Shown here piece after piece: positions 26,224 to 35,088 of a stretch of DNA of 64,000 nucleotides. Source of the DNA: Methylibium sp. NZG (GTDB taxonomy: Bacteria > Pseudomonadota > Gammaproteobacteria > Burkholderiales > Burkholderiaceae_C); the NCBI GenBank assembly GCA_001263235.1, contig LGRD01000037.1, positions 38,945 to 102,944 of the forward strand, in the 5' to 3' direction. Each line of letters starts with the position of its first letter. Positions within the stretch are counted from its first letter, which is position 1. The translations under genes were made by a program, and so were the position numbers. The notes under the pieces are model-generated. The model was not told where the DNA came from. It worked only from the letters and a program-made list of their open reading frames with translations, and did no database searches.

Positions 26224-26547
26224 CTACTTGACCAGCTGGTCGAGCTTGCCGGTCTTGTCTTTCCAGTCGTCGGCGTCGGGCAGGCCGCCCTTGCTCTTGG
26301 TGATGCTGGGCCACTTCTTGGCCAGCTCGCCGTTGAGCTTGATCATGTGCTGCTGGTCGCCCGGCACGTCTTCTTCAGGCACGATGGCGTTGACCGGGCA
26401 CTCGGGGATGCACACCGCGCAGTCGATGCACTCGTCGGGGTCGATCGTCAGGAAGTTCGGGCCCTCGCGGAAACAATCGACCGGACACACGTCGACGCAG
26501 TCGGTGTACTTGCAGCGGATGCACGATTCGAGGACGACGTGGGTCAT
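26224..26547 (-). CDS. fdxA: 7Fe ferredoxin FdxA
   Basis: A 107-residue ferredoxin. Cys at positions 9, 12, 17, 21, 25 and 40, 43, 46, 50 match the 3Fe-4S plus 4Fe-4S pattern of Azotobacter-type ferredoxin I; the C-terminal 50 residues form the usual extension. It is an electron carrier, here likely partnered by the reductase encoded next and possibly feeding CysI. It starts 39 nt after cobA ends. Confidence 0.95.
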   Translation of the reverse strand: MTHVVLESCIRCKYTDCVDVCPVDCFREGPNFLTIDPDECIDCAVCIPECPVNAIVPEEDVPGDQQHMIKLNGELAKKWPSITKSKGGLPDADDWKDKTGKLDQLVK

Positions 26548-26586
26548 GAAAGAAGCTCGTGGGTTTCGGGATACACGCGGTGGATT

Positions 26587-27372
26587 TTAAGGCTTGGTCT
26601 GGGCCAGCTCATGCCGGCGCGTCTCAAGCGGGCGTTGCACGGCTGTCGGCAGCCGACCGATTGGTGGCTGGCCCGCCACCGGCAGCGCGCCGACGCCGAC
26701 CGTGACGACGCTCGGCCGGCCGGCATGCAGCATCGCCGCGTGCCCCAGCGAAGCCACACTGTGATCGCTCTGCAGCGAATCGAGCCAGCCCGCGCGCGAG
26801 ACCACGCTGACGGGCGTCTGCGAAGACCAACCAGCGGCGAGAAGGCGCCGCGCGAGGGCAGCGAGCTGCTTGCCAGCCATGTAGAACACCTCGGTGTCGG
26901 CAGTGCGGCTGCTGCGCAACTCGCTCTCGCGCGTCATCGCGGTGCTCAGGCTGACGCTGCGGCCGGTGCCGCGGCGTGTCAGCGGGCGTTGGCTGTCGGC
27001 GGCGGCAGCGAGTGCTGCGGTCACGCCGGGCACTACTTCGCAGGCGATGCCGGCATCGGCCAAGGCTTCGAGTTCTTCTTCGAGCCGACCGAACACGCTC
27101 GGGTCGCCGCCCTTCAGCCGCACCACGGTCTGGCCGGTTTGCGCATGCTTGACGAGCAGCGCATTGATCGCCGCCTGCTGCGTGCTGTCCTCGAAGCCGC
27201 GCTTGCCGACGTGCACCCAGCGTGCACGCGGGGCGATGTCGCGCAGCGCGGGGTCGGTGAGCGCGTCGAACAGCACCACGTCGGCGTGCGCCAGCGCACG
27301 CGCGCCGCGCAACGTGATGAGGTCGGCCGCGCCGGGGCCGGCGCCGACGAAGACAACGAGGCCCGGGGTCAC
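26587..27372 (-). CDS. cobA: Uroporphyrinogen-III C-methyltransferase
   Basis: A 261-residue SAM-dependent enzyme making precorrin-2, the precursor of siroheme needed by CysI. Signatures are VGAGPGAADLITLRGARAL at the N-terminus, VVRLKGGDPSVFGRLEEELE near residue 85 and CEVVPGVTAALAAAA near 110. The start is GTG 27372, overlapping the CysN stop as GTGA. It lacks the CysG dehydrogenase/ferrochelatase domain, which must be elsewhere. Location in the sulfur operon fits its role. Confidence 0.95.
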   Translation of the reverse strand: MTPGLVVFVGAGPGAADLITLRGARALAHADVVLFDALTDPALRDIAPRARWVHVGKRGFEDSTQQAAINALLVKHAQTGQTVVRLKGGDPSVFGRLEEELEALADAGIACEVVPGVTAALAAAADSQRPLTRRGTGRSVSLSTAMTRESELRSSRTADTEVFYMAGKQLAALARRLLAAGWSSQTPVSVVSRAGWLDSLQSDHSVASLGHAAMLHAGRPSVVTVGVGALPVAGQPPIGRLPTAVQRPLETRRHELAQTKP

Positions 27373-28802
27373 GCCGCGGCCCTCACCAGCAACGCGCCGC
27401 TGGTGCGGTTGCTCGCCGGGTCGACGACGATCAGCGCGCCGCCGACGCGGTTGGTCTCGTAGGCTTCGACGGGCAGCGGCTGCTGGGTTTCGATGGTCAC
27501 GTGCCCCATCTCGTTGACCGCCAGCTCGTGCGCGTCGATCGCCGCCAGGGTGTGTATGTCGAGCCGGCTTTCGATCGCGGTGATGCGCGCCTGCACCCAC
27601 CGGTTGCCGTGCCGCACCCAGTACTTGCGGCCGATCTGCGCGGGCTCGGTGTCGAGCCAGGCGAGCGTGGCGCTGAAGCGCTGCGATGCGTGCACCGTCT
27701 GCGGAGTTGCGATCCAGTCGCCGCGCGAGACGTCGAGCTGGCGGTCGAGCACCACGCCGGCGGACTGCCCGGCTTCGGCGGCTGCGACCGCTTCGCCAGC
27801 CAAGCGCACCTCGGCGACGGTGGCCGTCTGCCCGCTCGGGAAGAGCTGCACCGCGTCGCCCGCCTTCACACGGCCGTGCGCGATGCGGCCCCACAGCGTG
27901 CGCGGCTGGTTGCCGGTGCCCTCGCCGTCGCGCGCGACGTATTGCACTGGGATCAGCACGTCGCCGTCCGTGCGCTCTTGGGCGGCGGGCAGGCTGCTCA
28001 GCAATTGAAGCAATGTCGGGCCGTCGTACCACGGCGGCTGGCCCTGGCTGGGCCCGGGCGTGGCGTGCAGCGGCTGCGTCACGTTGTCGCCGCGCAGTGC
28101 CGAGACGGGCACGATGCCGGCCACGCGGATGCCCGCATGTTCCGCAAACGCGAGCAGCGCGTCGCGCACCGCGGCATAGGCTTGGGCCGGGTCGGCGACC
28201 GCGTCGATCTTGTTGATCGCGAACACGATGCTCGGCACGCGCAGCAGGTGCGCCAGCAGTGCGTGGCGGCGGGTCTGGGGCAGCAGGGCGACGTGATGAT
28301 CGGCGGTGCCTGCTCCCGCTGCAGCAGGCTTTCGTGTGGTGTCGAGCTTGGTGATGTCGACCAGCACCACCGCGGCATCGCTGCCGGCCGCGGCGGTGAC
28401 CATGTTGCGTGTGTACTGCTCGTGGCCCGGCGCGTCCGCGATGATGAACTTGCGCGTCTTGGTGGCGAAGTAGCGGTAGGCCACGTCGATGGTGATGCCC
28501 TGTTCGCGTTCGGCCTCCAGGCCGTCGGTCAGCAGCGACAGGTCGAAGTTCGGGCCGCCCTGGGCTTGGGCAGCGCCGGCCGCCTTCTTCTCCAGCGTGT
28601 CGAGCTGGTCGGCCAGGATCGCGCGGCTGTCGAACAGCAAGCGGCCGATCAGCGTGCTCTTGCCGTCGTCCACGCTGCCGCAGGTGAGGAAGCGCAGGGC
28701 GCGGTGGTCGACAGGTTGAGCGGCGCGCGAGCCCCCATCCCGGCCTTCCCCCAGCGGGGGAAGGAGAGGGCGGGCTGCGCCAACGTGGGTGTGGACGTTC
28801 AT
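27369..28802 (-). CDS. cysN: Sulfate adenylyltransferase large subunit CysN
   Basis: A 477-residue GTPase subunit. G1 is CGSVDDGKSTLIGRLLFDSR near residue 42; G3 is IADAPGHEQYTRNMVTAA; G4 is INKID. With CysD it activates sulfate to APS. After DITKLDTTRKP there is an Ala/Gly-rich stretch before LLPQTRRHA, longer than in enterobacterial CysN. The start overlaps the CysD stop as ATGA. There is no fused APS-kinase domain, in line with direct APS reduction by the neighbouring CysH. Confidence 0.95.
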   Translation of the reverse strand: MNVHTHVGAARPLLPPLGEGRDGGSRAAQPVDHRALRFLTCGSVDDGKSTLIGRLLFDSRAILADQLDTLEKKAAGAAQAQGGPNFDLSLLTDGLEAEREQGITIDVAYRYFATKTRKFIIADAPGHEQYTRNMVTAAAGSDAAVVLVDITKLDTTRKPAAAGAGTADHHVALLPQTRRHALLAHLLRVPSIVFAINKIDAVADPAQAYAAVRDALLAFAEHAGIRVAGIVPVSALRGDNVTQPLHATPGPSQGQPPWYDGPTLLQLLSSLPAAQERTDGDVLIPVQYVARDGEGTGNQPRTLWGRIAHGRVKAGDAVQLFPSGQTATVAEVRLAGEAVAAAEAGQSAGVVLDRQLDVSRGDWIATPQTVHASQRFSATLAWLDTEPAQIGRKYWVRHGNRWVQARITAIESRLDIHTLAAIDAHELAVNEMGHVTIETQQPLPVEAYETNRVGGALIVVDPASNRTSGALLVRAAA

Positions 28803-29773
28803 CAAAAATACCCTTCCTTCTTGCGCCGCTCCATCGACGCGTCCGACGTGCGGTCGTCCATGCGCGTGGCGCCGCGTTCGCTGACGGTCACTTTCAGCGT
28901 CTCGGCGACGATCTCGGTCGCGGTCGCGGCCGGGCTTTCGACCGGGCAGGTGCAGGTCATGTCGCCGACGGTGCGAAAGCGCACTTGCGCCGCCTCCACC
29001 GTCTCGCCGGGTTCGGCCGGCGTCACGTCGGTCAGCGGCACCAGCAAGCCCTTGCGCCGGATCACCGGGCGGTCGTGCGCGAAGTAGAGCGACGGCAGCG
29101 GGATGTTCTCGCGCGCGATGTAGAGCCACACGTCGAGCTCGGTCCAGTTGCTGATCGGGAACGCGCGCATGTGCTCGCCAGGGCGAATGCGCGTGTTGAA
29201 CAGCGTCCACAACTCGGGCCGCTGCTCCTTGGGTTGCCACTGACCGAAGCTGTCGCGGTGGCTGAAGATGCGTTCCTTGGCGCGTGCCTTTTCTTCGTCG
29301 CGCCGCGCGCCGCCCATCAGCACGTCGAAGCGGTGCGCTTCGATGGCTTCGAGCAGCGCCACCGTCTGGTGGCCGTTGCGCGATTCGAGCGGGTGCGAGA
29401 GACGCACCGTGCCGCGCTGGATCGAGTCTTCGAGGTGGCCGACGATGAGGCGCTCGCCCATCTGTGCCACGCGCCGGTCGCGGAACTCGATCACCTCGGG
29501 GAAGTTGTGGCCGGTGTCCACGTGCAGCAGTGGGAACGGGAGGCGGCCCTTGTAGTGACCACCGCTCTTGCCTCCCGCAACCTTGCTCTTGAACGCCTTC
29601 TCAGCCAGGCGCAGCACGACGCACGAGTCTTTGCCGCCGGAGAACAGCAGCGCCGGGCGCTCGAACGCAGCCACCGTTTCGCGCAGGATGAAGATGGCTT
29701 CTTCTTCGAGCCAGTCCAGGTGCGTGTGGTCGAGTTGCGGCAGCAACTGTTCGATGCTCACGGGCGCATTCAT
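28802..29773 (-). CDS. cysD: Sulfate adenylyltransferase small subunit CysD
   Basis: A 323-residue ATP pyrophosphatase-type enzyme. The PP-loop is ALLFSGGKDSCVVLRLAEKA near residue 42; further conserved blocks are HVDTGHNFPEVIEFRDRRV, GARRDEEKARAKERIFSHRD and WTELDVWLYIARENIPLPSL. The C-terminus (MERRKKEGYF) is typical. ATG 29773 matches the family N-terminus; an upstream open frame overlaps cysH. Coupled to cysN. Confidence 0.95.
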   Translation of the reverse strand: MNAPVSIEQLLPQLDHTHLDWLEEEAIFILRETVAAFERPALLFSGGKDSCVVLRLAEKAFKSKVAGGKSGGHYKGRLPFPLLHVDTGHNFPEVIEFRDRRVAQMGERLIVGHLEDSIQRGTVRLSHPLESRNGHQTVALLEAIEAHRFDVLMGGARRDEEKARAKERIFSHRDSFGQWQPKEQRPELWTLFNTRIRPGEHMRAFPISNWTELDVWLYIARENIPLPSLYFAHDRPVIRRKGLLVPLTDVTPAEPGETVEAAQVRFRTVGDMTCTCPVESPAATATEIVAETLKVTVSERGATRMDDRTSDASMERRKKEGYF

Positions 29774-30684
29774 GCCGGGGCTCCCCACACCGAGGCCGGC
29801 GCGTCCTGCGCGCCATCGGCGTGCAAGCCGCACTCCTTGGCCTCCTCGTCTTGGCTCCGGCCGGGCGCCGATGCGCCCTTCACTTCGGCTGCGCCGAAGT
29901 CAGCCTGCGCCGAAACGATGCCGCCATTAGTCTCGCCCTGCGAGCCGACCGCCGCCTGCGCGTCGGAAGAATGCGGCTTCACATGCAAGCCGCATTCTTT
30001 GGCGTCTTCGTTTTCCCACCACCAACGCCCGGCTCGGAACGGCTCGCCCACCGCGATCGCGCGCGTGCACGGCGCGCAGCCGATGCTGGGCATGAACTGG
30101 TCGTGCAGCGGATTGTACGGAACGTCGTTGGCGGCGATGTAGTGCCACACGTCGGCCCAACTCCAATCGGCGAGCGGGTTGAGCTTGGTGCGGCCCTTGT
30201 CGTCGGTTTCGCTGAACGGCACGACGGCGCGCGTGTCCGACTGCTCGCGGCGCAGCCCGGTCACCCAGGCCGTTCTGCCGGCGAGCATGCGCGACAGCGG
30301 CTCCAGCTTGCGGATGTGGCAGCAGGCCTTGCGCAGCTCGATGCTCTGGTACATCGCGCGTTCGCCCTTGGCTTTGACGAACTGCAGCGCCGCCTCGGCG
30401 GCTGGCTTGAACGCTTCGACCTTCATGCCGTAACGCTGTTCGATGCGCGGCATCAGCGCCAGCGTCTCCGCGTGCAACTGGCCCGTTTCGAGCGTGGCGA
30501 TGGAGATGCCGAGGTAGTGGCGCGCAATCAGGTGCGTGATCACCATGTCCTCGGTACCCAGGCTGGTGGCTTGCACGATGCGGCCGGCGTGTTCGGCCGC
30601 TGCGCGGCGCAGCAGCTCGACGGTGTGGGCGACGCGGGCATCGAAGCCTTCGGTCGCGCGCGCGTACAGCGCGATGGCGCTCAT
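29770..30684 (-). CDS. cysH: APS reductase CysH with duplicated catalytic KECGLH motif
   Basis: A 304-residue reductase converting APS to sulfite. The Cys pairs KACCHIRK and SIGCAPCTRAI bind the 4Fe-4S cluster that marks the APS-using type. The catalytic C-terminal motif occurs as EDAKECGLHVKPH near residue 229, but the protein continues about 50 Ala/Gly-rich residues and ends with a second copy, EEAKECGLHADGAQD. The family normally ends shortly after one copy. The start at ATG 30684 overlaps the DUF934 stop as ATGA; the stop overlaps cysD. Assignment certain; function of the second motif unknown. Confidence 0.95.
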   Translation of the reverse strand: MSAIALYARATEGFDARVAHTVELLRRAAAEHAGRIVQATSLGTEDMVITHLIARHYLGISIATLETGQLHAETLALMPRIEQRYGMKVEAFKPAAEAALQFVKAKGERAMYQSIELRKACCHIRKLEPLSRMLAGRTAWVTGLRREQSDTRAVVPFSETDDKGRTKLNPLADWSWADVWHYIAANDVPYNPLHDQFMPSIGCAPCTRAIAVGEPFRAGRWWWENEDAKECGLHVKPHSSDAQAAVGSQGETNGGIVSAQADFGAAEVKGASAPGRSQDEEAKECGLHADGAQDAPASVWGAPA

Positions 30685-31226
30685 ATGGACGCCCCTGCGT
30701 TGACAAACTCGCGCGCCGCGCGGGCCAGCGCGTCGCCCGTGCCGGGCGGATGCGCGAACAGCGGCCGGTTGTCGCGCACATCGCCTTGGTAGTGGCCGCT
30801 GAACAGCGCCAGCGCACGTTCGGCCACTTCGACGGACTGGTCGGAGCGCAGCGTCACCGCATCGAAACCCGTGCGCGCCAGCAGCGGCACCATGTCCACC
30901 AGCACCTCGCCGGTGGCGCGCACTTCGCCCGTGAAGCGATAGCGCGAGCGCAGCAGGCGGGCCTGGCTGTAGGCGCGGCCGTCGGTCCACTTCGGGAAGT
31001 GCAGCACCACCAGCGCGATGCGCGGCAGGTCGGCGGCCAGGTCTTCCACGTCGGCGTCGTTGGCGAGCTTCAGCCCGACAGGCACGGTGGCGGGCCACTG
31101 CGCGCGCGCGGCGTGCCACTGCGGCAGGTCGAGAAGCAGGTAGGGCTCGGCGTTGATGCTGACCGGCGGGCCGTCTTCGCCGCCGAGCGCGTGCCAGCGG
31201 TCTTTGTTCTGGTTGATGAATTGCAT
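30681..31226 (-). CDS. DUF934 protein linked to sulfite reduction
   Basis: A 181-residue protein of the DUF934 family, regularly found between cysI and cysH in beta- and alphaproteobacteria. Recognisable segments are RIALVVLHFPKWTDGRAYSQ, ARLLRSRYRFTGEVRATGEV and MVPLLARTGFDAVTLR. No metal- or cofactor-binding motif is obvious. A role as sulfite reductase accessory is inferred from conserved context. ATG 31226 matches the start MQFINQ; it is coupled to cysH. Confidence 0.88.
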   Translation of the reverse strand: MQFINQNKDRWHALGGEDGPPVSINAEPYLLLDLPQWHAARAQWPATVPVGLKLANDADVEDLAADLPRIALVVLHFPKWTDGRAYSQARLLRSRYRFTGEVRATGEVLVDMVPLLARTGFDAVTLRSDQSVEVAERALALFSGHYQGDVRDNRPLFAHPPGTGDALARAAREFVNAGASI

Positions 31227-31267
31227 GGTTGTTCGTCCTTCGCTCACTGGCTCGCGCTGTTGCCGTT

Positions 31268-33001
31268 TCAGGCCGCGTGGGAAGCGGTGGCGGTGCTGCG
31301 CCGCACCGCGTTCGCGGAGACCTTGAACGGCTCCAGCCCGACGCGCTTGACGGTGTCGATGAAGCGCTCGTTCGCGCTGCGCTCACTGCGGTAGGTGTCG
31401 ACCACGGCCTCGATGGCATCCGCCACCTCGTCGGCCGCGAACGACGGGCCGATCACCTTGCCCGGCACCGCCGCTCCGCTGAGGGTCGAGCCGTCGGAGC
31501 CGCCGAGCGATACCTGGTACCACTCCCGTCCGTCCTTGTCGACGCCGAGCACGCCGATGTGGCCGCTGTGGTGGTGGCCGCAGGAGTTGATGCAGCCGCT
31601 GATGTGCAGGTCGATGTCGCCGATGTCGTAGAGCTCGTCCAGGTCGGCGTAGCGCTCGGTCAGTTCGGCCGCAAGCGGGATCGAGCGGGCGTTCGCCAGC
31701 GCGCAGAAGTCGCCGCCGGGGCAGGCGATCATGTCGCTGATGAGGCCGATGTTGGGGGCAGCAAAGCCGGCCTCGCGCGCGGCGTGCCAAAGCGCTGCGA
31801 GGTCGCCCTCGCGCACCCAGGGCAGCAGCAGGTTCTGGTCGTGCGTCACGCGCAGTTCGGCATGGCTGAAGCGTTCGGCGAGAGCGGCGGCGTCTTCCAT
31901 CTGCACGTCGGTTGCGTCGCCCGGGGCGATGCCGGCGCGCTTGAGCGACAGCGTCACCGCGCGGTAGCCGCTCAGCTTGTGGGCGTGCACGTTGCGCTGC
32001 AGCCAACGTTTGAAGGCCGGTGAACTTTCGGTCGGCGGCGCAGGTGGCAGACCTGCCGCAGAGATGCCCTCGGGCCACTCGAAGCTCTTGCTAACGCGAT
32101 CGAGCTCGGCCTGCGGAATCAGGTGCGCACTGCCGTCCACGTCGTCGGCGAGGATGTGCGCGAACTCGGTCGCCACCGCATCGATGAACTTCTGCCCCTC
32201 GGCCTTGACGAGGATCTTGATGCGCGCCTTGTACAGGTTGTCGCGCCGGCCGTAGCGGTTGTACACACGCACGATCGCCTCGATGAACAGCAGGATCTGC
32301 TGCCACGGCAGAAACTCGCGGATCACCGTGCCGACGATCGGCGTGCGCCCCATGCCGCCGCCCACCAGCACCTTGAAGCCGACCTCGCCCGCGTCGTTCT
32401 TCAGCAGTTGCAGCCCGATGTCGTGCCAGGCGATCGCAGCGCGGTCTTCCTTCGCCCCGGTGACGGCGATCTTGAACTTGCGCGGCAGGAACGCGAACTC
32501 GGGGTGCAGCGTGCTCCACTGGCGCATGATTTCGCAGTAGGGGCGCGGGTCCACCACCTCGTCGGCGGCCACGCCGGCCAGCGCGTCGCTGGTGATGTTG
32601 CGGATGCAGTTGCCGCTGGTCTGGATGCCGTGCATGTCCACCGCCGCCAGCGCGTCCATCACGTCGGCGCTGCGGGCCAGCGGGATCCAGTTGTATTGCA
32701 GGTTCTGGCGCGTCGTGAAGTGGCCGTAGCCGCCGCGCTCTTGCGGCGTGCCCACGTCGATGCGGTCGTACTCGCGTGCGATCCGCGCCAGCGCGCGCAG
32801 TTGTTTCGCGCTCAGCTCGCCGTAGGGCACGGCCACGCGCAGCATCGGCGCGTGGCGCTGCACGTACCAGCCGTTTTGCAGTCGCAAGGGGCGGAACTCG
32901 TCGTCGCCGAGCTTGCCGGCCAGGTTGCGCTCCAGTTGGTCGCGGTACTGCGCGGCGCGCTGGTGGACAAAGTGGCGGTCGAAGGCGGTGTATTGGTACA
33001 T
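31268..33001 (-). CDS. cysI: Sulfite reductase hemoprotein CysI
   Basis: A 577-residue nitrite/sulfite reductase fold protein that reduces sulfite to sulfide. The first half has RGGYGHFTTRQNLQYNWI and QTSGNCIRNIT; the siroheme/4Fe-4S ligands are in ACPGGDFCALANARS and ISGCINSCGHHHSGHIG. No CysJ flavoprotein is encoded nearby, so electrons must come from another donor, perhaps the ferredoxin and its reductase at the operon end. It starts 2 nt after the TauE gene stop. Confidence 0.95.
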   Translation of the reverse strand: MYQYTAFDRHFVHQRAAQYRDQLERNLAGKLGDDEFRPLRLQNGWYVQRHAPMLRVAVPYGELSAKQLRALARIAREYDRIDVGTPQERGGYGHFTTRQNLQYNWIPLARSADVMDALAAVDMHGIQTSGNCIRNITSDALAGVAADEVVDPRPYCEIMRQWSTLHPEFAFLPRKFKIAVTGAKEDRAAIAWHDIGLQLLKNDAGEVGFKVLVGGGMGRTPIVGTVIREFLPWQQILLFIEAIVRVYNRYGRRDNLYKARIKILVKAEGQKFIDAVATEFAHILADDVDGSAHLIPQAELDRVSKSFEWPEGISAAGLPPAPPTESSPAFKRWLQRNVHAHKLSGYRAVTLSLKRAGIAPGDATDVQMEDAAALAERFSHAELRVTHDQNLLLPWVREGDLAALWHAAREAGFAAPNIGLISDMIACPGGDFCALANARSIPLAAELTERYADLDELYDIGDIDLHISGCINSCGHHHSGHIGVLGVDKDGREWYQVSLGGSDGSTLSGAAVPGKVIGPSFAADEVADAIEAVVDTYRSERSANERFIDTVKRVGLEPFKVSANAVRRSTATASHAA

Positions 33002-33003
33002 GG

Positions 33004-33771
33004 TCAGTGGATCACTTTGAGTCCGGCCGTCACGAGCGACACGCACAGCAGCGTGCGCACCAGCTTCTCGGGCATCTTGCGGGTGAGTTGCGCGCCGAGC
33101 CAGATGCCGGGGATCGAGCCGACCAGCAGCATGCCCAGCAACTCCCAGTTCACATGCCCGAGCGTGGCGTGGCCGATGCCGGCCACCAGCGTCAGCGGCA
33201 CGGCGTGCGCGATGTCGGTGCCGACCACGCGGTGCGACTCCAGGCGGGGGTACAGCAGCATGATGAGTGTGGCGCCGATCGCGCCGGCGCCGATCGAGCT
33301 GAGCGACACCAGCACGCCCAGCACCAGGCCCGACGCCACCGTCAGCGCCGCCTTGCGCTGCGGCGGCACCCAGCGCTCGAGCTTCAGCCCCACGCCGTGC
33401 CAGACCTGTCGGAACGCGACCGTCACCGCAGTCAACAGCAGTGCGATGCCGAGCGAAAACGTCAGCGCGCTCGCCCAACCCTTGGTCACGCCGGTGAAGT
33501 GCATCAGCGCGATCGTTGCCAACGACGCCGGGATGCTGCCGGCGAGCAGCAGTCCGGTGATGCGCCAGTCCACATGCCCGGCGCGGTGGTGCGAGACCGA
33601 GCCGGCCATCTTGGTGATGGCGGCAAACCACAGATCGGTGCCGATGGCGACCGCCGGGTGCAGCTTGAAGACAGACAGCAGCAACGGCGTCATGAGCGAG
33701 CCGCCGCCCACGCCAGTCATGCCGACGATGGCGCCGACGCCGAAACCGCTGATGACCGCCATCCAGTCCAT
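33004..33771 (-). CDS. TauE/SafE-family permease
   Basis: A 255-residue membrane protein with about eight hydrophobic segments and the family start VGAIVGMTGVGGGSLMTPLL. Members transport sulfite, sulfonates or related anions. As first gene of the cys operon it may move sulfate or sulfite (inference). ATG 33771 is chosen; the frame could also begin at TTG 33807. Confidence 0.88.
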   Translation of the reverse strand: MDWMAVISGFGVGAIVGMTGVGGGSLMTPLLLSVFKLHPAVAIGTDLWFAAITKMAGSVSHHRAGHVDWRITGLLLAGSIPASLATIALMHFTGVTKGWASALTFSLGIALLLTAVTVAFRQVWHGVGLKLERWVPPQRKAALTVASGLVLGVLVSLSSIGAGAIGATLIMLLYPRLESHRVVGTDIAHAVPLTLVAGIGHATLGHVNWELLGMLLVGSIPGIWLGAQLTRKMPEKLVRTLLCVSLVTAGLKVIH

Positions 33772-33825
33772 GAAGGTGCAGAAAAGCGCCCCGCCGCCCG
33801 TCGGCAAGGTCGTGGCGGGACTTTA

Positions 33826-33905
33826 GGGAGGCTCTATATGTTCTGGAACTACTTTGTTGTTCATTGGTTATGGCTCAGAAGCATATAAAGAGCAAGGTGG
33901 CCGCC
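33826..33905. promoter_or_regulatory. AT-rich divergent promoter region of the cys operon
   Basis: This stretch is markedly AT-rich compared with its surroundings and contains the inverted pair TATATG (33836-33841) and CATATA (33894-33899). It separates the leftward cys operon from the rightward patatin gene. A CysB-type activator site is likely here but cannot be proven by eye. Confidence 0.5.
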
Positions 33906-33920
33906 TCCTAGAATCCGGCG

Positions 33921-34892
33921 ATGGGTAACGAGCACGTGTCGGGCACCTCCGTCTGCACGCGCCGCGGCTGGATTTCTGTGCATGCGGTAGGGATGACGGC
34001 GCTGGTGGCCGGCTGCCAGACCGCTCCGCGTTCCACGCCCACGGAGCCCGCGCGGCCGGCCGAGCTACTGCCTCCGCCCGCTCCACCGGCGCCGGAAGTG
34101 CCCAAGCCACCGCCGCGCCCCCCGCGCATCGGCCTGGCGCTGGGCGGCGGCGCGGCGCGCGGCTTTGCCCACATCGGCGTGATCCAGGTGCTCGAAGAAG
34201 TCGGGTTGAAGCCCGATCTGGTGGTGGGCACGTCGGCAGGCAGCCTGGTGGCGGCGCTGTACGCCTCGGGCAAGACGGGAGCGGAGCTGGCGACGCTGGC
34301 GGACGCGATGGATGAGACTGCGTTCACCGACTGGTCGTACCCCGGCCGCGGTCTGATCCGCGGCGAGGGCCTGGCCAAGTTCGTGCGCGAGCACACCGGC
34401 GGCCGAACGATCGAGCAGTTGCGCCTGCCGCTGGGCGTCGTCGCAACCGACCTCGACAGCGGCCAGCCGATCCTTTTTCAGCGCGGCGACGTGGGCACCG
34501 CGGTGCGGGCGTCGAGCGCGGTGCCGGCGGTGTTCCAGCCGGTGCGCATCGGCACGCGCGAGTACGTGGACGGCGGCCTGGTCGCCCCGGTGCCGGTGCG
34601 TTTTGCCCGGCAAATGGGCGCCGAACTGGTGATCGCGGTCGACATCTCGGCCTCGCCCGAGGGCAGCGCCACCGGGGACGCGATGCGCATGCTGCTGCAG
34701 ACGTTTGCGATCATGGGCCGCAGCATCAACAACTTCGAGTTGCGCGATGCCGACGTGGTGCTGCGCCCGGTCTTGCCCGGCGTGTCGGGCGCCGACTTCG
34801 CGGCCCGCAAACGCTCGATCCAGGCGGGCCGGGAGGTCACGTTGGCGCAATTGGCCGACCTGCGCAGCCGCGTGGCCGCCAAGACCCGGTGA
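33921..34892 (+). CDS. Patatin-like phospholipase lipoprotein
   Basis: A 323-residue lipoprotein: lipobox LVAGC at about residue 32, a Pro-rich spacer, then a patatin domain. The oxyanion loop is GGGAARGFAHIG, the nucleophile motif GTSAG near residue 110, and the catalytic Asp lies in YVDGGLVAPVPVRFARQMG, as in the RssA/NTE-type family. It should hydrolyse acyl esters of lipids at the periplasmic face. Stand-alone gene on the plus strand. Confidence 0.92.
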   Translation: MGNEHVSGTSVCTRRGWISVHAVGMTALVAGCQTAPRSTPTEPARPAELLPPPAPPAPEVPKPPPRPPRIGLALGGGAARGFAHIGVIQVLEEVGLKPDLVVGTSAGSLVAALYASGKTGAELATLADAMDETAFTDWSYPGRGLIRGEGLAKFVREHTGGRTIEQLRLPLGVVATDLDSGQPILFQRGDVGTAVRASSAVPAVFQPVRIGTREYVDGGLVAPVPVRFARQMGAELVIAVDISASPEGSATGDAMRMLLQTFAIMGRSINNFELRDADVVLRPVLPGVSGADFAARKRSIQAGREVTLAQLADLRSRVAAKTR

Positions 34893-34905
34893 CGCAGACG
34901 CTGAC

Positions 34906-34933
34906 GTCAGGCCCCAAAAGTCAGGCCCCAAAA
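34906..34933. repeat. Tandem duplication of 14 bp
   Basis: GTCAGGCCCCAAAA occurs twice back to back just after the patatin gene. It probably arose by slippage; no function is suggested. Confidence 0.6.
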
Positions 34934-34966
34934 CAAAGCGGCCCGGTGTTGCCACCGGGCCGAAAA
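34928..34966 (-). terminator. Terminator downstream of the phasin gene
   Basis: A perfect 10-bp stem (34939-34948 with 34953-34962, loop TTGC) is followed on the minus strand by CTTTGTTTT. It lies about 125 bp past the phasin stop and is the only strong terminator signal before the convergent patatin gene. Confidence 0.65.
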
Positions 34967-35088
34967 AGGTACCTTGAAGGGAGAAACCAGAGGTACCGAG
35001 GAGACAACCTTCCAGAGAGCCGCAAGGGTTGCTTGCGGTCTCGGTCAGAGGGGTCTCGTCGGCAAAAGTTCAGCCCCTCAACACTTTT

